Below, piece by piece: positions 53,296-62,395 of a stretch of DNA of 64,000 nucleotides. The DNA comes from Sulfurimonas sp. GTDB taxonomy: Bacteria; Campylobacterota; Campylobacteria; Campylobacterales; Sulfurimonadaceae. Under the pieces are notes generated by a model. That model saw only the letters and a program-made list of their open reading frames with translations, was not told where the DNA came from and ran no database searches. The stretch spans positions 8,078 through 72,077 of the forward strand of contig NZ_JALOAN010000009.1 of assembly GCF_023228785.1 (NCBI RefSeq), read 5' to 3'. The position numbers and the translations under genes were made by a program. Within the stretch, counting starts at the first letter, position 1, and each line of letters opens with the position of its first letter.

Positions 53296-54258
53296 TTATT
53301 CAAACTTCTTTCTTAGATCTACTAACTTCATAGCTCCATACAAAAGAGCTAAGCAAAGTATAAAACTAAGAGCTACATTTGGTATGAAAAACACTGCTAA
53401 AAGTATGATAATATTCAATCCTATAGAGTAGTTTGTAACTTTAAAATGGCTCCATCCACTCTGCGTTAGTCTCTGATATGCATGTTTTTTATGAGCTTGA
53501 CTTAACTTCTCGCCATTTAGCTTTCTTCTTATAAGTGTGAGAGTCGCATCAAACCAAAAGAGAGCAAAAAGTGTTATCCAGATCCACAAGTTTGAACTTT
53601 CTATGTTTGCATAGTAGAGTGTAAATATAGCTATGTTATAGCCTAAAAGGGTACTTCCAACATCACCCATGAAGATCTTAGCTCTGTTGTAGTTCCAAAA
53701 CAAAAAACCCAAAACTGACACAGCTAAGACTAAAAAGTGACCTCCGCCAAACAAAATCAACCCAGCCAAAGATAAAAAGACAAACTCACTTCCTACATAA
53801 CCATTTATCCCATCTATAAAATTTGTAAGATTTATAAACCAAACTATAAGAAAAAAAGCAAAAAGATTTGTCACTATGGGGTTTTCTACACTAAAGAGTC
53901 CAAACTCCAAAGAGTCAAGTCCGCCAAGAATATAGATAGCAAAAACTGCAACACCAGACTGAACTAAGAGTCTAAGTTTAGGACTTAACTCATAAATATC
54001 ATCAAAAAAACTAACCACACTTATGGCAGATCCCACAAGCAAAGCGTAAAAAAGTGTTGGATCTATCTGATGGGTAAAGTAGAGATAAAACAAACCAACA
54101 AACCAAGTTAATGAGAGAGCGATTCCGCCCCCATGAGGAGTAGGCACACTATGAGAACTCCGCTCATTCACCTCAGCCACTAATGACTTTTTTATATAGT
54201 AGTTTTTTATGAAGTATGTTAAAAAAAACGACAAGAGAAGTAAAATTACATATATCAT
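53296..54258 (-). CDS. Undecaprenyl-phosphate sugar-1-phosphate transferase, WecA/WbpL-like
   Basis: The 320-aa protein has about ten membrane helices and the family motifs VNERSSHSVPTPHGGGIAL (~36-54), FFDDIYELSP (~85-94), NFIDGINGYVG (~146-156, catalytic DG) and FMGDVGSTLLGYN (~200-212). The SSHSVPTPHGGG form is nearer WbpL/WbcO than WecA. It should attach a HexNAc or a FucNAc/QuiNAc-type sugar phosphate to undecaprenyl phosphate, starting O-antigen-like or N-glycan chains. Confidence 0.88.
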   Translation of the reverse strand: MIYVILLLLSFFLTYFIKNYYIKKSLVAEVNERSSHSVPTPHGGGIALSLTWFVGLFYLYFTHQIDPTLFYALLVGSAISVVSFFDDIYELSPKLRLLVQSGVAVFAIYILGGLDSLEFGLFSVENPIVTNLFAFFLIVWFINLTNFIDGINGYVGSEFVFLSLAGLILFGGGHFLVLAVSVLGFLFWNYNRAKIFMGDVGSTLLGYNIAIFTLYYANIESSNLWIWITLFALFWFDATLTLIRRKLNGEKLSQAHKKHAYQRLTQSGWSHFKVTNYSIGLNIIILLAVFFIPNVALSFILCLALLYGAMKLVDLRKKFE

Positions 54259-54282
54259 ATTTCATATATCCTTATAAAAATA

Positions 54283-54311
54283 TTCGGAACCGCGAACTCT
54301 AGGAATGCTAA
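54283..54311. repeat. TTCGGAA...CTAGGAA repeat, second copy
   Basis: It begins TTCGGAACCGCGAAC and matches 29704-29732. The following bases (about 54304-54324) form a small hairpin with arms GAATGC/GCATTC. The 174-base gap between the two glycan genes holds nothing else that I can identify. Confidence 0.5.
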
Positions 54312-54432
54312 CCAATGGCATTCTCCACGATGTTTCGGGGTCTTAGCTTCAAAGCAACTCCCCTCTAGTCATCATCTCTATCCCCTATTTAATACTATAA
54401 GGATTTGTAAGATTTAACTTTTCCTAAATAAT

Positions 54433-55668
54433 TTAAGCACTTATACTTTTCATTTCTTTTTTAATTTTTTCTATATATTCTTTTGATAATTGTGAATATT
54501 CTCTGTTTTCATAAATCCATTTTCTTCCATTTTCTCCAAGTTTCTTTTTTTCTTGAAAACTTAACTTATCTATATCAAAAATTGCTTCTTCCAGCTCTTT
54601 AGGGTTTGTTGTTTTAACGAACACACCACAATTTGCTTCATTTATCATAGATGGATATCCATTATATGAAGCGATAATTGGCTTAGATGCAAGCATATAC
54701 TCAACTACTTTGTTCATTGACTGCCCATAATCCCAAACTTTAGAATATTGAGTAGAAAGATACAAAATATCACATTTTTCCAAAAAATATTTTACTTCAT
54801 TTTGCGCTATTCTTGGCAAAAAAGTTACATTTTCGCATCCTTCTAACTCCTTTTCAAATTTTTCTCTTAAGTCTCCACTACCCACAAGCATAAAATGAAG
54901 TTTTTCATTTTTGTTTAATGATTTGATAGTCTCTATAAAAGGCTCTAATGCATTTGTAATTCCCATGCTTCCAGCATACCCTACAACTGTTTTTTCTTTT
55001 GGAAAAACTTCATCAAAAAGATTTTTTTCTTGCTTAAAAGATTGTTCTTTGTAGTTATCAGGATTAAACCCTATGGGAGCGCAGAAAAATGGCTTTTCAT
55101 ATCCTAAAATTTCTTTGACATGTTCATCCAATTTTGGCATGGTTCCAACAATTAAATCAGCTTTTTTATACCCAAATTTTTCTATAAAACCTATTAACAT
55201 TACCATAGGATGCCATTTAGAAAAACCCGCCTCTTCTGTCATGGTTAAAGGCCAGATATCCCTAATTTCAAAAACTAAAAAACTATTAAATTTCTTTTTT
55301 AAAAAGTACCCATATAAAATACTAAAAATAGATAAAGAAGAAACAATAACAACATCCGGTTTATTGAGTTTACTAGTATCAAGTCTAAAAAGTTTTTGCT
55401 CAAAATCAAACCAACTTAAAATTCTTGCAATTGATGCTGTTTTTGTATATTTTTTTGTTTTTATCCAACAGAGAGGTACATCTTCTACAGTTTCAAAATT
55501 ATAAATTTCTTTTGTTTGTGGATAAATTGAAAAATGATTTGCGTCAGATGTTAATAAGATTGCATTATACCCTTGCTTTATAAACCCTTTAGTTAGTTCA
55601 AAAAGCCGAGCAGGCATTTTACTATAATTTGGTGGGCTTGCATATTTAGATATACACCAGATATTCAT
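54433..55668 (-). CDS. GT4-family glycosyltransferase, WbuB-like
   Basis: The 411-aa protein begins with MNIWCISKYASPPNYSKMPA and has the GT-B plan, with FEIRDIWPLTM (~130) and GYAGSMGITNALEPFIE (~232) in the domain linker, and LSTQYSKVWDYGQSMNKVVEYM (~303-324) with the conserved Glu of the nucleotide-sugar site. WbuB-type enzymes transfer FucNAc-type sugars. It abuts the amidotransferase gene with no gap. Confidence 0.85.
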   Translation of the reverse strand: MNIWCISKYASPPNYSKMPARLFELTKGFIKQGYNAILLTSDANHFSIYPQTKEIYNFETVEDVPLCWIKTKKYTKTASIARILSWFDFEQKLFRLDTSKLNKPDVVIVSSLSIFSILYGYFLKKKFNSFLVFEIRDIWPLTMTEEAGFSKWHPMVMLIGFIEKFGYKKADLIVGTMPKLDEHVKEILGYEKPFFCAPIGFNPDNYKEQSFKQEKNLFDEVFPKEKTVVGYAGSMGITNALEPFIETIKSLNKNEKLHFMLVGSGDLREKFEKELEGCENVTFLPRIAQNEVKYFLEKCDILYLSTQYSKVWDYGQSMNKVVEYMLASKPIIASYNGYPSMINEANCGVFVKTTNPKELEEAIFDIDKLSFQEKKKLGENGRKWIYENREYSQLSKEYIEKIKKEMKSISA

Positions 55669-57498
55669 TTAGACCTCTTTATATAGTTTTGGAATTGAAT
55701 TAACAACTTTAATTACTTCTTCAAAATCTAATCCTAATGTATCTAAATACCATCTAATATTTTGATATCTCGGTTGATTTTCATCCTCTATAAGTTCTAA
55801 AGCTTTTTCTCGCGTTAATTGCCCTTCCCGTATTTGATTGCTTCTAAAAGTATCGTGTTCTGTAAATCCAGCAACAGTATAGTAAACATAGTTATAAAAT
55901 CCTGCTGTTCCATCACCTATTCGCCAAGTAGTACTTGTATCTATCGCTGTTTCCCAATCGTATTGATTTATCAAAGTATCATTAATCGTTTTTTCATCCC
56001 AACTCCAATAATCAAAGATATGATAATAGTCTTGTTTTTCTGTAAAACTTCTATAATACTCTCCAGATAAAGTATCCCATAAAGAACTATTAAAATAACC
56101 TGGACTTTCCATCATAGCTTTAAATCTCTTACTATGATATCTAAGCTGTTTCATTATTCCATGACTATAAACTCTTTTTTCTTCAAAGTCTGGTGCAATA
56201 CCTAAAAAGCCCGTTTTAAAGTGCGTTACTTCAAGAGGATTTACTCCCCAAAGATTTAAGTTTATGCCTGTTTGTTTTTTTATATCTTCTACATATCTGA
56301 AAAAATGTTTATCTCCAGCAGTAAGCATAGCCATCATGCCTAAGTGAGGTGATTTTAACCACGCTTTTAGATTCATCTTTATATTTTTTCTTTTTTGAGA
56401 AATATCAGCTGCAACTGTAATATTCTCAACTCCCATATCTCCGCACATTTGGCTTATATTACGACGACCTAGGTCTGTAACCATTCCCCAATCGTAAGTA
56501 TACGTTACTGGTTTCATCTCCAACTCATTAACTATTAAATGCAACCCATAACAACTATCTCGACCACCAGAAAAAGGAACAATACAATCAAGTTCTTTCC
56601 CTGCTCTCCTATAAGGCTCTACTAGTTTAAAGATCTCTTCTTTTGGTTTAGGCTTATTCCTTGATTTATAGTTATGACAATAGTTACAAACGCCTTTAGC
56701 ATCGAACTTTATATATGGCATAGTCTCAGGCAATATGCATTTTGTACATCTTTTAATATTTAGTTTTTTAAACTCTAAAAGCTTTTCTTCTATTTTATTG
56801 TATTGAAATTCAGGGATCAAATTTTCTGTACGACTATTATTATCTTTTATATCAAATTCTTCACTTGATATTGGGATATCTAAAATCAAACTATCTTCTT
56901 TGATTTGTTTAATATTTTGACACTCTATCTCGTCAAGTGCATATTTTTCAGATGCAAAATAAATGTCATCTCCTATATATCCTACATATAAGCTTCCATT
57001 ATTTGAAAATAATAGTAATTTTCCTAACTTTGGAATCACTAAAGCACAAGCAACCACACCTCTGCAAAGAGCAAGTATTTTATTAGGTATTTCTGAGATG
57101 TCTTTACTCTTTGTTAATTGTTCCTCTGCAATAGCCACTATAACTTCAGAGTCTATTGTATACTTTTTCTGAACATTCAATTGTTTCCAAATTTCTTTTT
57201 CATTGACTATTATTCCATTATGTATGGCACAGATATCCTCTCTTACTACAGGTTGATTGTCTCCCAATCCATTAGTAATAAGTCTGCTATGCCCTAAGAG
57301 TATTTGTGATTCATAAGGGTTAGTATTTTTAAGTAGCTTTTCAATATTATAATCTGCTCGTGCAATCTCATATCGATTATTTATATAATAAATCAATCCA
57401 CTAGAATCGACACCTCTTTGTTCTGAATGTTTTACTATTTTATAAAATTTTTCTTTATTAACTCTATTTTTTGATATTTGTCCAAATATTCCGCACAT
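55669..57498 (-). CDS. Class II glutaminase fused to N-acetyl sugar amidotransferase (WbpG-like)
   Basis: The 609-aa protein joins two complete enzymes. Residues 1-~215 are an Ntn-type glutaminase: catalytic Cys2 (MCGIFGQI), Arg72 (GHSRLITNG), Asn93-Gly94 (AIHNGIIVN) and Asp116. Residues ~248-609 match the TIGR03573-type sugar amidotransferases WbpG/WbuX/PseA: zinc-like cysteines Cys251/254/271/274, PP-loop SGGRDS (310-315), YDWGMVTDLGRRN (~335) and MKQLRYHS. In known cases ammonia comes from separate HisH/HisF-like partners, which are absent here. The enzyme likely converts an acetamido to an acetamidino group on a nucleotide sugar. The 5' end overlaps the upstream gene's stop (TAATG). Confidence 0.88.
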   Translation of the reverse strand: MCGIFGQISKNRVNKEKFYKIVKHSEQRGVDSSGLIYYINNRYEIARADYNIEKLLKNTNPYESQILLGHSRLITNGLGDNQPVVREDICAIHNGIIVNEKEIWKQLNVQKKYTIDSEVIVAIAEEQLTKSKDISEIPNKILALCRGVVACALVIPKLGKLLLFSNNGSLYVGYIGDDIYFASEKYALDEIECQNIKQIKEDSLILDIPISSEEFDIKDNNSRTENLIPEFQYNKIEEKLLEFKKLNIKRCTKCILPETMPYIKFDAKGVCNYCHNYKSRNKPKPKEEIFKLVEPYRRAGKELDCIVPFSGGRDSCYGLHLIVNELEMKPVTYTYDWGMVTDLGRRNISQMCGDMGVENITVAADISQKRKNIKMNLKAWLKSPHLGMMAMLTAGDKHFFRYVEDIKKQTGINLNLWGVNPLEVTHFKTGFLGIAPDFEEKRVYSHGIMKQLRYHSKRFKAMMESPGYFNSSLWDTLSGEYYRSFTEKQDYYHIFDYWSWDEKTINDTLINQYDWETAIDTSTTWRIGDGTAGFYNYVYYTVAGFTEHDTFRSNQIREGQLTREKALELIEDENQPRYQNIRWYLDTLGLDFEEVIKVVNSIPKLYKEV

Positions 57499-58661
57499 TA
57501 TTTTACGATTCCTTCTTTAATTTCTTTTGTTATACTTTCATATAGTAAAATTAATTTTCTTTCTTGAGCACTCCAACTTAAATCATATAAATCATTTGCA
57601 TTGATTTTAAGTAAATCTTGCATTATCTCTAATTCTTGTGTAGCCTTATATATACTTTGAAAATCTACATCACTACATTTCCCTAGGTTGTATTTATCTA
57701 CTACTGTTTTTATGTCTGGAAAAGATGAAGCTAAAACAGGTATTTCTGCAAACGCATATTCAAATAATTTATTTGGTAAACAATAATAATCGCTCAAAGA
57801 GACATTCTCAATAAAGCAAAGTCCTATATCAGCGCTCTTAGCTACAGCCAAAACCTTTTCATGTGGAACTGCATCATGCACATGAATATTTGAAAACTCT
57901 TCTGATATTTTAACTAAATCTTCTTTTAACTCTCCGTATCCTAAAAAAACAATATGTGAAGTTATATCCTCTGCTTTAAAAACTTTCAAAAAATTTTCAA
58001 TACTTCTTCCTCTTCCAAATATTCCAATGTATATAAATATTTTAGATGAGTCTGGAATTGAAAACTTCTTTCTTAAGTATTTTTTATCTATCCCTTCATT
58101 AACTTTCTCCAAAATGGGTGTATTTAAAATAATTTCAGATCTTTTTTCACCTATATTATCTATATACCATTTTTGTATTGAAGGACTAACAATTATAAGT
58201 CGATCTATAAATTTCCAGAAAAAAATCTCACTAAAAAGTGTCATTTTTCCTAAGGTTTTTGTGAGTCCATTTCGATTTGATTCTAATTCATGTGCATCAT
58301 ATACAAGTTTAGCTCGTGTAAATATTTTAAGAACTACTCCTAGAGGGAGTACAAAAGTATCATGACAGTGCACCATATTAGGTTTCAAGCGTAATGCCTT
58401 GAAAAACACTTTAAACATTAATTCAAAAAGAGTTAAAGAGTGTCGCACTACAGTAGGCAAAAATCTCCATTTTTTAGCTCTTAAAACAACTGTATGTACA
58501 GTTATACCTATACTATCATTTGTAGCTGTAGAGCCCTCATCAAGCATAACTCCTATACCATGTACATTATATGTTTTATCTGCCTTTGAAATAGCTTGCA
58601 TTTCTTTTAAGATTCTTGCATCATGTAGTATATCTGTATGTGTTAAATGTAATATTCTCAT
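57498..58661 (-). CDS. GT4-family glycosyltransferase
   Basis: The 387-aa protein begins MRILHLTHTDILHDARILKE, has VYDAHELESNRNGL (~139-152), IYIGIFGRGRSIENFLKVF (~211-229, GT-B linker) and LPNKLFEYAFAEIPVLASSFPD (~293-314) with the donor-binding Glu. Donor and acceptor are unknown. It lies between the polymerase and fusion-enzyme genes and overlaps the latter by one base. Confidence 0.85.
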   Translation of the reverse strand: MRILHLTHTDILHDARILKEMQAISKADKTYNVHGIGVMLDEGSTATNDSIGITVHTVVLRAKKWRFLPTVVRHSLTLFELMFKVFFKALRLKPNMVHCHDTFVLPLGVVLKIFTRAKLVYDAHELESNRNGLTKTLGKMTLFSEIFFWKFIDRLIIVSPSIQKWYIDNIGEKRSEIILNTPILEKVNEGIDKKYLRKKFSIPDSSKIFIYIGIFGRGRSIENFLKVFKAEDITSHIVFLGYGELKEDLVKISEEFSNIHVHDAVPHEKVLAVAKSADIGLCFIENVSLSDYYCLPNKLFEYAFAEIPVLASSFPDIKTVVDKYNLGKCSDVDFQSIYKATQELEIMQDLLKINANDLYDLSWSAQERKLILLYESITKEIKEGIVK

Positions 58662-58662
58662 T

Positions 58663-60006
58663 TTATACTATATCTTCCTTTCTATTTTTAAACTTGAATA
58701 CAGGAAATATCATCCCTAATAAAAACCATAATGGAATCCAACTTACATGAACTCCAAAAATTGCTATGGCAAATATCCCAAGATATAGTAATGATAAATA
58801 TAAAGTAATTAATTTATTTTCAATAAAATCTTCTTCAATATTTAATAACTCTTTAAATGCAAAATATAAATATGAAAAAAATAAAACAAAACCGACTACC
58901 CCCAAGTGTGTAAGAAGAGAACCAAGAAAACTATGTACATAAGTTCCATCTCCTGTGGTAAGTCTATCTACTGCCATATTACCAAAAAAAGGGCTATATT
59001 TAAAATGTGTTGTAAAATTTTTCCATAGTTCTATTCTTGCAGTAATAGAATTAATTTGTTCTGCGCCAAATCCAAAAATTCTAAATCTTGACAAATCTAT
59101 ATCAAATATTAAAACCATTCCTACAAAAATAATAATAATAGTAACGAATACTATTACTATAGAAATTAATAAGAATAAAGTTGTTTTGTTAAATAAAATA
59201 TTCTTTAAAATAATTCTTTTATTTTCCATTAAATACTCTATTTTAAAATAGTAAATATTTATAAGAAAAACTAATGTTAAAAATAACATTCCTACAAGAG
59301 TAACTAAAGCATTATTTGAAGCTATCATTTGAGATAATAAAATAGCTCCTAAAATAGCTCCTATATAAGCAATAGATAAGAACAAAACAAGAAGCTTATA
59401 TTCATTTTTAAATTTATTATTTAAGACAATAAACAACATATAAAACACTGAATAGATTAAAAAAGCTATGCTTAAAAATGTTCCAGGTCTTTGATAATTA
59501 CCATTTAATATTGTTATTAAAAATAATTTCTCTGACATAAATGATGACAAAAAAGAATATGTCATTATGAATACTATTAAAATAACTAAAGAAAAGGCAA
59601 AAAAGAAGATATTAAATATTTTTAAAGATTCTTTTTTTTTCAGTACATGACCTTTAATAAGAGATAGAACAAAAGAAACTATAATGCCTAAAAAATAAAA
59701 TAAAACTATACCACTTGTAGTAGAAACTGTAAAAGCTTTTAAAAAATACATATTCTCCATATCGCATACTATTCTATATATAAAATATGATATAAATAAT
59801 ATAAAAAGAAAAAATGATTTTTGACAATATAGCTTTTTTACAGAATAAGCCTCATATAATATAAGTAAAATTCCTAATAATAAAGTCATACCTAGTAAAA
59901 CTAATCCACTTGAACCTTCATTTATATTTTTTATATTAACAAATAAATATAATATTATTGAATATAATATTACTGAATATAATAAAAATCTATTCTTCAT
60001 AATCAT
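58663..60006 (-). CDS. Wzy-like O-antigen polymerase/ligase membrane protein
   Basis: The 447-aa protein is almost wholly hydrophobic, with about eleven membrane helices and a larger periplasmic loop in the C-terminal half that carries NSITARIELWKNFTTHFKYS and FFGNMAVDRLTTGDGTYVHS, the O-antigen ligase/polymerase (Wzy_C-like) pattern with Arg and His. It should join repeat units in the periplasm; polymerase and ligase cannot be told apart here. Codon use is more AT-rich than in the flanking housekeeping genes. The start overlaps wzx by 17 bases. Confidence 0.75.
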   Translation of the reverse strand: MIMKNRFLLYSVILYSIILYLFVNIKNINEGSSGLVLLGMTLLLGILLILYEAYSVKKLYCQKSFFLFILFISYFIYRIVCDMENMYFLKAFTVSTTSGIVLFYFLGIIVSFVLSLIKGHVLKKKESLKIFNIFFFAFSLVILIVFIMTYSFLSSFMSEKLFLITILNGNYQRPGTFLSIAFLIYSVFYMLFIVLNNKFKNEYKLLVLFLSIAYIGAILGAILLSQMIASNNALVTLVGMLFLTLVFLINIYYFKIEYLMENKRIILKNILFNKTTLFLLISIVIVFVTIIIIFVGMVLIFDIDLSRFRIFGFGAEQINSITARIELWKNFTTHFKYSPFFGNMAVDRLTTGDGTYVHSFLGSLLTHLGVVGFVLFFSYLYFAFKELLNIEEDFIENKLITLYLSLLYLGIFAIAIFGVHVSWIPLWFLLGMIFPVFKFKNRKEDIV

Positions 60007-61279
60007 GATATAACCCTTGAAAATTTAAAAAGCCTGCTACTTTAAACGCCATAAATAATTGTATTAAGTAAAAAAAAGAAAAAGAAAGAGATAAGTAAAC
60101 AACTACGTTTTCTGCTGTAACACCTAAACTAAAAGAAATAATAACTAATGTAAGTAATATAGCCTGCATATATAGATTAACTTCTTGTTTTTCTCCAATA
60201 TAAAGCATTATACTTAAGGGTCCTACAATAAACTGCAAAAATAGCATGGGAGTAAGTATTTGAGCATAAACTCCGGCTATTTTCCACTCTTCTCCAAATA
60301 CAAATATAAACAAATCAATAGCATAAATATAAAAGGCTACAGAAGGAATGAGAATTAAAATAAATAGTTTTTTAAAAGTACTTAAAAATATCTCTTTAGC
60401 ATGACCAAATTCTTTAAAATCTTTTGCTGCTTGTTCTTGAAAGACTGTTAAAATTGCTGATGATAAAATAGAAACAGGAATCCCTAATATTCTTTGGGTT
60501 AAATAAAAATACCCAGCAGTAGTTGCATTAAATATTGTATTAAAAAACAGATGGATAATCTGATGAGAAGATACATTGAATAACGATGCCGGTATATCTA
60601 CTTTTGGGAACTTGCTGTATCGTCTTAACAATACAAATAAATGGAGTTTCTTAATATTTGTAAAAATTTTATTATCTTCTTTAACTATTTTTTTTATAAG
60701 ATAAGTTGTGGCCACTATCTGACCAATTATTTGTCCGAAAATAAGTCCCATATTAGAAAAGCCACTCATTCCCACACCAAGATTTGTAGATGCTATGATA
60801 CCGCTTTGAAGAATCCTAGTATTCGCCAACCTCCGATATTGTTTTTTTCTATTTGACCAGTATATAAGACTTTGATATATGCCATTTAAAAATATTGCAA
60901 AAGGAATAAAATAAAGCCAAAAAGAAATCTCAGGATTTCCTAAAAAATTTGTAAATAAGTCATTGAAAATAAAAACTAAAATAAATAAAAATAGGCTTAC
61001 TAACGATGTAATAATACATGATATTGCTAATATTGTTTTTGCATCATGGTCTTGTTTTGGGAGCAGTATTGCAAACTCATATCTTCCTGTTGCAATAACT
61101 GACAATATTGTAACGATAGCAATAAATAAAGCAAACAAACCAAAATCATTTGGAGTATATATCCTAGTAAGAATTGGAGTAATTGCAAGTGGTATTGCTT
61201 GTGCTATTGCTGTGCCTGTTATTAAAGTTAATACATTTTTAGTAAACTCAGATTTTATTTTATTTTTGTTTTGTTTCAC
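59990..61279 (-). CDS. Wzx-type oligosaccharide flippase
   Basis: The 429-aa protein has about twelve membrane helices and the opening of polysaccharide-biosynthesis flippases (LTLITGTAIAQAIPLAITPI, then LTRIYTPNDFGLFALFIA, ~35-52) with GRYEFAILLPKQD (~66-78). It moves undecaprenyl-linked glycan units to the periplasm. It lies between wecB and the polymerase gene, with no gap to wecB. Confidence 0.88.
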   Translation of the reverse strand: MKQNKNKIKSEFTKNVLTLITGTAIAQAIPLAITPILTRIYTPNDFGLFALFIAIVTILSVIATGRYEFAILLPKQDHDAKTILAISCIITSLVSLFLFILVFIFNDLFTNFLGNPEISFWLYFIPFAIFLNGIYQSLIYWSNRKKQYRRLANTRILQSGIIASTNLGVGMSGFSNMGLIFGQIIGQIVATTYLIKKIVKEDNKIFTNIKKLHLFVLLRRYSKFPKVDIPASLFNVSSHQIIHLFFNTIFNATTAGYFYLTQRILGIPVSILSSAILTVFQEQAAKDFKEFGHAKEIFLSTFKKLFILILIPSVAFYIYAIDLFIFVFGEEWKIAGVYAQILTPMLFLQFIVGPLSIMLYIGEKQEVNLYMQAILLTLVIISFSLGVTAENVVVYLSLSFSFFYLIQLFMAFKVAGFLNFQGLYHDYEE

Positions 61280-62374
61280 TCAATATTCCAGTAACTTTCT
61301 AATTATTTTCTCACTAGCTTTTCCATCACCGTATAGATCTAGTGATTGGTGGGTTGTGGTTAGTGGTTGGTGGGTTTTATAAGCTTCTAAGATCTTCTTT
61401 TTGTCTGCACCTACTAAAGTATTTGCTCCACACTCTACTAGCTCTACCCATTCTGTTTCATCTCTTAGTGTAATACAAGGTTTTTCAAAAAAGTAGGCTT
61501 CCTTTTGAAGTCCTCCACTATCTGTCATAACTAAGCTACAGTTGTCTATGAGCCAAATCATTTCTAAGTAACCTACAGGGTCTATAATAGTAAGGTTCTC
61601 TATATTTAATTTTAGGTTTTTTAGTATCTTTTTTGTTCTTGGATGCAGAGGTAAAATTACTTGTTTTTCTTTTGCGATTTCATTTAAAGACTCAAAGATA
61701 TTTTTTAATCTTATTTCATCATCTGTATTCTCAGCTCTATGTATAGTACATAAAATATAATTTTGAATATTTGCTTTTGAGGTTTGAATTATTGATGGTT
61801 TGACTGCTAAGTTTTTATAAAACATTGCTCCATCTTGCATAACATCGCCTACATTGGTGATTAGTTGTTTGTGGTTGGTGGTTAGTGAAAAAGGGAAGCC
61901 TTCGGCTTTTAGGTTTTCTACCGCTGTTTCAGTTGGGCAAAAAAGCACTGTACTTACTCTATCTGTAAGTATTCGGTTAACCTCTTCTGGCATTTGCATA
62001 TTAAAACTTCTAAGCCCTGCTTCTATGTGCGCAAGTTTTATATGAAGTTTACTAGCTACAATTGCCCCTGCCAAAGTTGAGTTTGTATCTCCATAAACCA
62101 TGATCCAATCAGGTTTTTCTTTTAATGCTACCTCTTCTATCTTCTCTATCATCTGCCCAGTCATCGCACCGTGGGACTTTCCACCTATCCCTAAAAAATA
62201 GTTTGGCTTTGGTATCTGCATCTCATCAAAGAAAATATCAGACATATTGGCATCATAGTGTTGCCCTGTATGAACTATAATCTCTTCTATGTTTTTATGT
62301 TTCGCTATTTCTCTTGAGACACTCCCTGCTTTTATAAACTGTGGTCTTGCTCCTAGTATTGTTAGTATTTTCAC
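61280..62374 (-). CDS. wecB: Non-hydrolysing UDP-GlcNAc 2-epimerase WecB
   Basis: The 364-aa protein has the WecB pattern: ILGARPQFIKAGSVSRE (~6-22), HTGQHYDANMSDIFF (~36-50), VYGDTNSTLAGAIVA (~94-108), HIEAGLRSFN (~116-125), PEEVNRILTD and a later LTDSGGLQKEAYFF. It converts UDP-GlcNAc to UDP-ManNAc. Two places carry extra residues encoded by TTGGTGG-like heptads: FPFSLTTNHKQLITNVGDVM (~199-218; DNA 61854-61887) and THQPLTTTHQSLDLYGDG (DNA 61341-61374). Both are in surface-loop positions where relatives are shorter. The frame stays open, so the product is probably functional, but change by one heptad would break it. Confidence 0.9.
   Translation of the reverse strand: MKILTILGARPQFIKAGSVSREIAKHKNIEEIIVHTGQHYDANMSDIFFDEMQIPKPNYFLGIGGKSHGAMTGQMIEKIEEVALKEKPDWIMVYGDTNSTLAGAIVASKLHIKLAHIEAGLRSFNMQMPEEVNRILTDRVSTVLFCPTETAVENLKAEGFPFSLTTNHKQLITNVGDVMQDGAMFYKNLAVKPSIIQTSKANIQNYILCTIHRAENTDDEIRLKNIFESLNEIAKEKQVILPLHPRTKKILKNLKLNIENLTIIDPVGYLEMIWLIDNCSLVMTDSGGLQKEAYFFEKPCITLRDETEWVELVECGANTLVGADKKKILEAYKTHQPLTTTHQSLDLYGDGKASEKIIRKLLEY
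61341..61374 (-). repeat. Heptad-like GT-rich repeat inside wecB, 3' copy
   Basis: On the plus strand the segment reads as GTTGTGG, TTAGTGG, TTGGTGG and related heptads. It encodes THQPLTTTHQSL near the C-terminus of WecB, between the sequences AYK and DLYGDG. Confidence 0.7.
61854..61887 (-). repeat. Heptad-like GT-rich repeat inside wecB, 5' copy
   Basis: On the plus strand the heptads TTGGTGA, TTAGTTG, TTTGTGG, TTGGTGG and TTAGTGA stand in a row without spacer. They encode SLTTNHKQLITN in the middle of WecB, just before GDVM. Confidence 0.75.
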
Positions 62375-62395
62375 TTTGCTGATTCCTTTTGTTTA

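Noticed and set aside
61280..62374. wecB as a frameshifted pseudogene
   Set aside because: The heptad insertions keep the frame, and all catalytic motifs are present in one continuous frame.
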